Positions 21,799-31,800 of a stretch of DNA of 64,000 nt are shown one piece after another. Source of the DNA: Reticulascus tulasneorum (taxonomy: Eukaryota > Ascomycota > Sordariomycetes > Glomerellales > Reticulascaceae); NCBI GenBank assembly GCA_001557505.1, contig LSAX01000004.1:2790001-2854000 (forward strand). Direction: 5' to 3'. Numbering within the stretch: the stretch's first letter is position 1; every line of letters begins with the position of its first letter. The notes beneath the pieces are model-generated. The model saw only the letters and a program-made list of their open reading frames with translations, had not been told where the DNA came from and ran no database searches. The position numbers were made by a program, and so were the translations under genes.

Positions 21799-24110
21799 AT
21801 GGCAGCCTCACGGCGATCGGTGTACTTCAACCCAAATGCCGCGCAATGGGTCGCTGGGCCAGTTGCAGCGGCGGACGTGGTCTACAACTTCCACCAACAG
21901 CTACCAGGTTATCAGCCAACCAGGCTAGTACGCCTAGATGAAGTGGCAAAGGAGCTTGGAGTCCAAGCAGTGTACTTGAAAGATGACAGTGAAAGACTTC
22001 AGCTACCATCATTCAAGATCCTCGGCGCGTCCTGGGGCACCTTTCGCGCCATTGCACGGGAAGTTGGCCTTCCTTTAGACACGGACATTACGATATTGAA
22101 GGAAGCGGCAATCTCACGCCAGATATCTCTGTTTGCTGCGACTGACGGGAATCACGGTCGAGCAGTGGCTCGCATGGGCTCAATCTTCTCGATCCCTGTC
22201 GAGATTCATGTCCCTGCGAACATGCACTCTTCGACCATCAAGTTAATTCAAGATGAAGGCGCCAATGTTGTTATCTCTGCGTCAAACTACAGTGCGGCAG
22301 TTCTGGACGCTCATCGTGCCGCTCAGCAAAAAGGTGGCATCTTAATTCAAGATTTCGCCTTTGAAGACTATGGAGATATTCCCCAGGTGAATTTCATCTC
22401 CACCCTAAAGATACACCAACGAGTTCGTTACTAACATTACCCAAGTGGATTGTCGATGGGTATTCGACTATGATGCGCGAAGTTGACGACCAGCTGGAGG
22501 GTGTCCTTGCTGACCTGGTCGTTGCCCCTGTTGGAGTAGGCTCTTTCGCGCAGGCGGTCGTAACTCACTTCAAGAGGGAAGATAAAGCAACATCCATCTT
22601 GACTGTAGAGCCAGACACAGCTGCCTGCCTCTGGAAAAGCTTGACGAAAGGAGAATCGGTCCCTCAGGAAACAAGCCCAACGATTATGGCAGGTTTGGAC
22701 TGCGGGACGGTTTCGACCATTGCTTGGCCACTGCTCCAATCGGAAGTGGACGCGAGCTTGACTATTTCGGATTACGAGTCGCATATTGCTTCCCTCTATC
22801 TAAAGACCCAGGGCGTCTCCGCTGGGCCGTGCGGGTCTGCTCCTCTAGCCGCCCTTCGACGATTGAGCTCTTCAGACAAGACAAGACTAGGCTTGTCCAG
22901 CAATTCGGTTATTGTTCTTCTTTGCACCGAAGGCATAAGGGACTATGATATCCCGCTGAGTGTTTCAGTGGATGATGTCGTCACTTTGACCCAGGTTCTG
23001 GTTCGAATCAATTCCGCCAACCCACTGTTAGGATCCGTGCCAGGACCGGGCGAGACCGCCATTGCTCGATACATCACCGCATGGCTTGAGCATCGCGATA
23101 TTGAGAGCCATTGGATCGAGCCCGAGAAAGGTAGACCCTCTGTGGTCGGAGTGGTACGAGGATCCGGCGAGGGTAAGAGCCTCATGTTCAATGGACATAT
23201 TGATACTGTAACCAACCTCGGATACGACGGCGATCCCTTGAGCGGGAATATCGAGGATGGAAAGCTCTATGGTCGCGGGTCGGCTGATATGAAAGGAGGC
23301 ATAGCCGCAGCTATGATCGCTTTGGCCAATGCCAAAGCCCTCGACCTCCGTGGAGACGTCATCTTCGCCGGCGTAGCAGATGAAGAGTCTGGAAGCATCG
23401 GCACCGAGTCGCTACTTCAGGCTGGATGGCGGGCCGATGGCGCAATTGTGAATGAGCCCTCAAACCTTGACATCGTCCACGTCCATAAGGGGTTTGTCTG
23501 GCTGGAAGTGGATATCCACGGCCTCGCCGCACATGGCTCCCGCCCAGACCTTGGCATCGACGCGATATCTAAGGCTGGGTACTTTATGGTTGAGCTGGAT
23601 AGATACGCCCAGGAGCTGCAGAAGGTTCCAGGCGATCCAAAAGTCGGGTCGCCCAGCGTCCATGCCTCAATTATCAAAGGGGGCGAAGAGGCGTCATCGT
23701 ATCCCGCTCTTTGCACTATAACTCTGGAGCGCCGCACCGTGGCCGGTGAAACTGTGGAGTCGGTGAAACGCGAAGTGCTGAGCTTGCTGGAAAAGCTTGC
23801 CGGCGAGCTCCCCGACTTCAAGTTTGACTTGAGGGTCACTCTTGACCGGGCCCCCTTCGAACTCCCACTCAAACACCCCTTCGCCGTGCTCGTCGGCGAA
23901 GTCATTCAGCAATCTCTGGGGATAGAGCCCACGTTCCGCGGAGAACGGGCCTGGACTGATTGTGCCTTACTTGCAGAAGCAGGCATCCCGGCCCTCCTTT
24001 GGGGTCCTCGAGGCGAGGGTTTTCACGCCAAGAAAGAATGGGTTGACGTTGAGTCACTGGGGCAGGTAGCCGAGACACTGACGGCCATTGCAAAACAGTT
24101 TTGCGCATAG
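21799..24110 (+). CDS. diaminopropionate ammonia-lyase-like domain fused to an M20 deacylase/peptidase
   Basis: Model: join(21799..22386,22446..24110), 750 aa; the intron (GTGAAT donor, TACTAAC branch point, AAG acceptor) joins DIPQ-WIVDGYS in frame. N-terminal part (about 1-360): fold-II PLP enzyme like diaminopropionate ammonia-lyase, with the PLP lysine in LPSFKILGASWG (K73), the TDGNHGRAVA loop and the Gly-rich APVGVGSFAQ loop. C-terminal part (about 365-750): M20 zinc hydrolase (ArgE/DapE/CPG2 type) with GHIDTV, GRGSADMKGG, DEESGSIG, and a final His in GEGFHAKKEW. Family knowledge: the lyase turns 2,3-diaminopropionate into pyruvate and ammonia; M20 enzymes cleave N-acyl or peptide bonds. 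Inferred role: release of diaminopropionate from an N-acyl conjugate and its breakdown in one polypeptide. Substrate not shown by the sequence. Confidence 0.88.
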
Positions 24111-24822
24111 CTGATATTGGAAAAGTAATGAGCATTATGAACTAGCAATACTAGTAGGTAGATACGAATGAGTGGAATGTATGTCAACGTCACTGGCGAC
24201 TCGGGTGTCGTTTCCTTCAAGGGCCGCCATGCCGGGCTTTCGAAAAGTGTTGTCAAGATATTTCCCCCTCCCGCTCATGCATACCGTTGCTTGCCGGCCA
24301 TCTCTCGGCTCCGAGGCATGTTGCTAAGTGGTGAATCATCCAGGAAGGGAAGTTTTCGGTCTCAGCAAGGAACTTTGGCCTTAGCTTACAGTTACGAATT
24401 AAGACGTAACCCCTGACTTCGTAGCTCAAGTTAGGGAGTCCCAAAGGTTTTCTTAGCTTGATCATTACTCCTCATAAGAAATCTAGTTGTCTTTTATGAA
24501 GAGCGAGACAAAAGAGAATGAGATACCCCCTACTATGAGTGGTTAGCCTCAGCTGATCAGTACTCTAACCCCGAAGAGTCGTTGAATTTCGTCCGATCCG
24601 TTCGGAGTGATAATTATGGGCCGCGGGGACCAACACCGAACCAAGTGCCTGCTTAAACAACGGGCTAGCATACTCCATTGCGTTCTCAAGGCTCTCGGGT
24701 GTCACAGCGTTTGGAACGTCCAAATGGTGCCAATGCGGGCATGTGTGCCGAAGCACTTAATGCACTATAAAGAATATACTTAGAAAGGCATTTTGTCTCA
24801 TGGATGGTGCACAACTTCCGCT

Positions 24823-24945
24823 AGAGCTTTTTGTGGCTTGCTGAGGCTCAAACGTAGGCTGGTTGATGTTACATACAATGGTTACAGCGCCCGCTCGGCA
24901 TGCAATAAAGTTGGCGGTATGTAGTGAGCTTTCAGCTCGTCTCTT
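24823..24945 (+). repeat. diverged dispersed repeat, copy B
   Basis: Matches copy A (18581-18715) in gagctttttgtggcttgctg, ttggcggt and ctttcagct.gtctc in the same order and similar spacing; intervening bases have diverged. Confidence 0.4.
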
Positions 24946-25159
24946 ACAGCTGCTCCCCCGCACCGGATAACCATATCTGGACCTCATAAACCCTGTCACA
25001 TATGCACTGCATGTGAGCTTGTGCCTCAACGTACGCCTTCGACGACATGTTTCCTGATGCTGGATGGCCCGAAGAGGGGCTTTAGCACCCATCTCTGTTC
25101 CTACTGCCCAGGGGGATAAGCACCGTACTAGATGCCTGCTGGACCATTCGGTATGCAGG

Positions 25160-25281
25160 CAAGTGGGATGTAAAAAGCAGGGCCGCTTAAGTTAACTTAC
25201 CTGGTGGAACGAAAAGATGGTAGGTACTATTACTTGAATATCCAGATGACAAAAGCGGCACTGGTTTTTGCGACCCACTTG
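25160..25281. mobile_element. MITE-like element, 122 bp
   Basis: Begins CAAGTGGGATGTAAAAAGCA and ends TTTTTGCGACCCACTTG, giving imperfect terminal inverted repeats of about 27-30 bp. It is flanked on both sides by GCAGG (25155-25159 and 25282-25286), a candidate 5-bp target duplication. Subterminal sequences (ctggtggaacgaaaagatg on the left, ttgaatatccagatgac on the right) recur in the 36389 element, so the two are a family. No coding capacity; non-autonomous. The superfamily is not determined. Confidence 0.75.
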
Positions 25282-25891
25282 GCAGGGTACGCCACATCGG
25301 TCAACCATGCTGAGATGTTGTGAGATGTGATATATCTTGGTGCATCAGGGTTGCAATAGACTCCCATGTACAACCTCGCATCATTGGCGGAACCCTCGCG
25401 GCATTCCGCTCAAATTTCAAGGTGGCGTAGCTGGAGTTCGATGTCTCCCAAGTGTCCAGTGAATTCTCACCAGGTAGCAACTTTGATGGCAGGTTCACTT
25501 ACGTAGCATTCAAAATACCACTCGTGATGCTAGCATAACGGTAGTGCTGGTCGATACCGTTCGATCGCCATCTTGTTAGACACACCAGATTATTTGGAGG
25601 TCTCTCCTGAAGACTGGAGCTGCGATACTTCAGGTTTGAGAGAGCCATTACTCCTCCGTCAGCGTCCTGTCGATGACTTCTTGGATGACCGAGGTACTGA
25701 AGCCACCGTCCATCTAGCAGGCTCTAGGATCTATAGGTTGTAATCCACGATCTAGCCTACCGAGGGTTTCTGATGAAGCTAATTCGGCAGGATAGTCTTA
25801 TACCTACGAACTGTGCTGAGCAGATTTGGTCTGCACTACTCTGGTTCGATATAGTTGATCCAACGTTCAAACTAAAGTATACGACATTAAG

Positions 25892-28800
25892 ATGCGTATG
25901 TCGCATGTGTATCCAAGGCAATCTCAAGCAGAAAACCTGCTGACTCAAAATAGCCTGGCCTCCTCCAGCAGAGGCTACGGACAAGGAGTTGTTGAATCTG
26001 AAGCTGAGTGTCGATGCGTTGAATATCAATATCGGCACTGGCGATGCTGCCATTTATCTCCTAATCCAGCATCCCCCTATACTCTCCAGGAATGACAAGC
26101 CTTTCATCCACCGAGCGGTTCTAATCGATGGCGGAGAAACCGCCGCGGCATCAGATGCCATTGACATAGTTTTGAAAAACAAGATCCCGCAGATGTATCA
26201 CTTCGACAAGGCACAAGGTGGACGAGCTAATCTTACTTTTCCGCCGTTTGATGCGCTGGTAAGTGCTTGAGAGTTCCTTCAAATACCGCGTTCTCTACTC
26301 ATATGTCTAGGTTGTAACGCACTGGGACAAAGGTAAGGACCTTTCGGGCCCCTTATCGAAGCGTCGATCTGAAAAGTACCAATCTAACAACAACAGACCA
26401 TTTTGAGGGTAAGGTTCACCAGTCTTCGGTGGCAGAAACTGTACTCTGATATGTTCTTCAGGTCTAGTCAATCTTGTTGAGCGTGAGGTCACAAAAGCCT
26501 CGGAGGCTGCTCTAGCCAAAGACCCAGCAAAATTTCAGGAGTGGCTAGACTCATATCTCTGTCCATATCTGAAGTATAACGTTGATACTACTGGGACCGG
26601 CGTACGAGACACCCGCGCCTCGTCTACCTTCTACGCGCCGTACTGGGAACTTCTAGGATTTCCTGACCCTGACCGTGATCGATTCACTGAGAGCACTGAT
26701 GTTGCAAATGGCGCAGACCCCAAAGGGGATGGTGTCTTCCTCCACTGGAACGCCTCAAACGGGGATCTGGTGGAGAACATATGCAAGTTGAGAGCAGGAC
26801 TCTCTGAGATTCTGGGAACGAACTTATTCACAGGGCTATGTCCACCATATAATCTTGCCATGAAAATGACCAGCCCGCAGCATCTAGCCGTCTGGCATAA
26901 GAAAGGCGACCCGAAAGGCGCCATCGAGACAACCCATCCGATCAAGGAGTTCCCCCCTCATTCACCAGATGCTTGGCCTGTCCTCGCCATAGTAGCCGGG
27001 GCTAGTCAGACAGGAGGTGAACGTGCCCCAACTAACAAATGTTGTGGCGACTTGGCCGTAGGCAGAGACGTTAAAGGTGAAGTCGAGAAACTTACGACCA
27101 AGTTTGAGGCTCAAGATGGCTCGGACGATTTTAAAGACGCTGAGCCTAGCGAGGAACAAGAGGATTTAATCCAGGAACACTTCTCAACGCTAAAGGATGA
27201 GATGGACGTAACACCAACAGTGGCATCAGTCATGGCCAAAGCGACAGTGACGGCCCATCAGGTAAATGATGATGATGATGAGGCATCGGATACCATCGTC
27301 ACAAGCACGGATATGACGGAGGATTTGAAGGAACGGAGTAAGCTTCATGACGTTCTCGAGATTCGACTCCTTTCTCAAGCTTTGGCTGACTGTAGCTAAC
27401 TCTCTCAAAAGAGCCTATTCGCATGATGGTCGTGGATTCCACTACCTACCCAACCTCCAATGAGCATGACTTCACTAACATGCATTCCATTGTATCGTAC
27501 GTTCTTCCCCATCCGAAACGTGACTGAAAAGATGCTTAGGGCTAAAGCCTGGGTACTCCATCACATTCGTCGGAGCATCGACTAAGCAGGAAGCAAGATA
27601 TCTACTTGGTAGAATCGAGCTGATATCTGCCAACCTATGCTTTGGTAGGTATGGGCTTCGAAGCCAACAATGATACGTCCAATAAAATGCTGCTGGAGTA
27701 TCCTAGCCAGCCTCCCTGTGTATCTTTTCGGGTCACCGATTGCGAAGCGCTACTCCAGAACGTTCTGACAAGAACAGCATGATCATATGGACGACTGGGC
27801 AATTGTCATCATACCAAGGCGGTGATGCAAATTGGTAAACGTTTAGTTACAAGATACACCGGTCCTCATCCCCAGTCAGCAGCAGCCTATTCTAACTCAG
27901 CTTCATAACAGGGAAGGGGAGAAGAAGGTCGTTGCATGGGTTCAACAGCCACTTAATCCTTTCAAATGTGTCAGAAGCGTCAAACTATCGCACCATGGCT
28001 CAGCAGAGTCCACACCTTGCGAAATGATTAGAAGTTTCCGACCTCGCAATATCATTATCTCGTTCGGTAGGAATAACCACGGCCATCCTCGTAAGATAGA
28101 GATCTCGTCCATTCTCCCCTGAAATTGGAGTTGATAATCGTACAGGATGGGAAATTATTCTCTGGCTCAAGTTATGGGTGGACTTAACTCGCTTGCAACG
28201 AGTTTCCATTGGCGTATTTAATACACTAACCCCGAGAGGCATAATTCGGGCGACAGCCGCGCCGGCGTACATGATTTGGGACGACCCTATGGCAAAATAT
28301 GACAAGAACCTCTTCGGTGTCTTCACGCCCATTGTAGCTCCCAAGGGTGGGGCGCAAAAGAAGTTTCAAGCGTCACTGGCTCGACTTATCAAGCAAGTTG
28401 GTGGCACCGACTGGATTGCAAACTGTGTCAAACTCAAAGGCGATAAAGAGGGACTGAAAGAGTATATGCGAGGAGAGACTTTCAAAGCATGGCAAGAGCT
28501 TTCGGAAATTGGATTCGAATATGTTGGGCTGGTCAACATATATAATGAAGACAGATTCACAGTCGTGGACCCAACCAAGAAAGTGCTCTTCATCAAGACT
28601 CATTGCAGGCCATCGGACCCGACCAGGCGCTTAGATGCGGACAGCTACCTTGATGGAGCTTCATATCCAGTCAAACAGGAAAACACCGATGTAGAAATGG
28701 TCGAGGCTAGCAAAGTTTCAGTTGGCTCTGTTCAAGGTGCTGTTCGCTTCGTCCTCGGCGTCGCTCAAAAAGGCCTACCTCCAGCACTTCGACCACTTGT

Positions 28801-31800
28801 TGGCGTTGGCACCGTCATGTTAGAAAGAGCAAGTCGCAAATTCAGCAAGCTCGTGCAGAAGGTCAGTCAAGAGAAACCGTATACGAGGAAAGTAAACGGC
28901 ATAGCCGTTGGCAGAGCTCAGAGCATCAAGAAGACGACCACGGCGTTTGCATTCCGCGTTGCAGAGTCCTCGCTGGCCTCGGGAGCCCAAACTGCCGGTG
29001 AATTGGATCCGCCGCCTAAGACTAAGTTCTACCTGGTCACCGAAGAGAATTCAAAGCAATGGGATTCTGTTGTTGAGGAGCCTGTCTATCAGGTACCGGT
29101 TGGTAGCACTGAAGATGGTGATGATATGGACGAGTTCTCTGCCTTCATCATGGTTCTTCAGCAGCAAGCATTGCTGGTCGAGAAAGATTTCAAACTGAAC
29201 ACGGAGGATCCCCTACGCGAGTGGCTTCTCCAAGCAATGCACGAGAATCCGAAAACATCCACGGCGGCCGTCTCTCTTTCCTTGACGGGCACGCAATCCA
29301 AAACTGGGGTGGCCTCGATGACGCTGAGCATTCCCGGGACAGAGAGCCGCCCAGCCATGACTTTCTCAACATCAACATTGGCCGGTAATTTCTCGAATAT
29401 GTACGATGAAGATATCCCTGTTACAAAATCAGGCTTTTTCCCGGTCCACCAGTTCCTCGCTCTCGGGCTGGCGCCGAGTTCGAAAACATGGAACATCTCC
29501 CAGGTTTTCGCGCAAATGAACGTTGACTCGAAAGCCGCCAAGAGTTCTGGAGCTGTACTTAAAGCTCTACTAGATAAGCTCACAGTTGTCAAGATTGATT
29601 TCACTCTCAAGAAAGGCATGATATGGTTCGTGCCAGCTGAGAACTATCAGACTATCCAGAGACTCGAATGGGGTCTCAGCACCGAAGGTCAGAAATCTCT
29701 GACGAATTGGTGCTCAGACTGGCTGGGAGGGCTGTCGATCAAGGACCCAACTCTCATCAGCAGAAGAGAATGCAGCCGCCTGAACTCACCCACAAATATT
29801 AACCTTGTGTTTGAACATGGCATGATGGTCATGTTCCAACTCGTCAGGCCAGATGCGGATCCAACAAGGGACTACGTCGTTACGTGCGGATTGGACCTCA
29901 ATCTCGCAAGCGGCGGTAACACGCTGGTAGCGACGATTCGAATCGACCCCGCCAGTGAGAAATCCGAGGCTGGACTGCTTAATATTCTGGGGTGGCTCGT
30001 ACCTGAGTGGGAAAACGAATTCGAGGCCGTGAGCGACATGATACCTGCCATTGACAACATACAATTGCGCTCTGTTGAACTTCGCAAGGCAGGCAGCGAT
30101 GCCTCAGTCGATAAGATTACTGTGAAGGCAGAATACAGGAATGAGAACTGGAAAGTCGTAGGTCCCGATGGGGCTGAAAGGGTTGTTCCCCTTTTGGTAT
30201 GCTGCCCCATATGCTGCCTAGGCTTGCTGTTTCTAAACTAATATCAATAGTTGACATACTCATGGACAAAGGGCCGTCCACAGCCACATGCTGTGAATGT
30301 CACCGTCTGGCTCGAGCCGGAGATTCTTTCGTGGTTTCCACCTCAAATCATGCCAAGATATGAGGATCTGTACTTTATAAGACCATGGACTCCGGCACCA
30401 TCTTATATCAGTCTAAAAACCCTGATGCCTGGAGATTACGTGAGTTTTGAGCTCCCAGGTGTATCAATGCTTAAAGAATGCTTACCGGGAGTAGAAACTG
30501 CCGGCGGAGCTTAGCCTTGCTATCACTGAGCTCTCCATGAGCCTTGAAGATACCACAGTCAAGTTCACTGGAAAGCTGGAGAGCGAGCCAACGGAGAAGC
30601 CACCCGATAACCTTGGAATCGTACTGAGACAAGTCAGCCTCATGGCTTCCTACACCTGGAGTGACACAAAAGCAAAGAGTCAGCCCAATCCAGGCAAGTA
30701 TGAAATCAACCTGTACACCGAAATTGCTCTTCCAGCGGAAACCAGTGATGTAGAGGATGATGATTCCGGGGCTAAGGACGCAGTCATTACCTGCAATATC
30801 AACCTCATCAAGATAGGCTCAGACTGGATGTTTCAACTTCTTGGAACAGTCGCGGATCTTAATTTGGCGCAACTCGTTAATTTCTTCCCGGACGGAGATG
30901 GAGAGATAGTCAAAAGTCTTCTCGGACACATCACCATCAGAACTCTTAACCTGGAGTATAACTACGAGAAGACTGACCCGAAGACCCGTCTTAAACCAGC
31001 AACAGCAACCGACTTTTCCATCCAGGCCGTTTTGATTTTGGACATTTTGAAGCTTGATCTCAAGTTCATTCGTCGGGGAAACGAGATGTGGTCTTTCGAT
31101 GCCACCCTGAAAACAGCAGAGGATTCTTTAACAATCGAACAAATTCTCAAGGCACTACTTGGCGAAGAAAAGTCTGGGTCGATTGCAGATGTCCCCCCCT
31201 TCGTGAAGGACATCGACCTCAGAAATGCATCTCTCAAACTTTCACTCCGCTCGTTAAAGCCCGCAGTCGGTCCTAACGCTTTGTCGGTCTGTTTGGCGTT
31301 GAAAATCCCTGGCCCGGAGAATACAATGCTGGAGTTTGCGTTCCTGCAAATCACCACCAAGGTCGCAAATCTAACAAACATAGAGGCAGCGACGAAACGA
31401 CTCGTCAAGGTGACGCTCGGAGGTCTTCCTTGGGACAAAATTCCAAAACTCCCTGTCGTTGACAAAATAAATCCAGCATTCGATGCCTTAGGGTTCTATT
31501 GGGTGCAAGATCCGACCTGGAAAGATGCATCCAAGCAGCCAGGTCTGTCTCGCCAGGAGGTCGAGAAGCTAAATGAGCTATCGCCGGTTCTCTTCAAAGA
31601 GAAAAAGGCAACTACAGACGGCGCACAGAGCCCGGAGGCCGCCAAAGCCGCTGCGGCCACCATTGTTCTTGACGCAGGCATGCATTTCATGGTCTTGGAC
31701 TCCGGGGGCCAGGGCTCTTCGCGAGCCATTCTCGACTATGTATTCAACAAGCCAAAATTACCTACCCAAGCAAAGGTCGCGGGCGGCCGCGCCCGGCTTC

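Larger units (their letters stand above)
24111..25891. other. intergenic, repeat-bearing region upstream of the MBL-DUF6603 gene
   Basis: About 1.8 kb with no gene recognised. It holds copy B of a diverged repeat (24823-24945) and a 122-bp inverted-repeat element (25160-25281). The last 600 bp should include the promoter of the 25892 gene. Confidence 0.5.

Noticed and set aside
27645..27783. A readable 42-codon frame (MGFEANNDTSNKMLLEYPSQ...) in the MBL gene
   Set aside because: It needs a 40-nt intron upstream and leads to a stop before the GGDA and HHG motifs. The model with intron 27645-27710 keeps the frame into the conserved segment.
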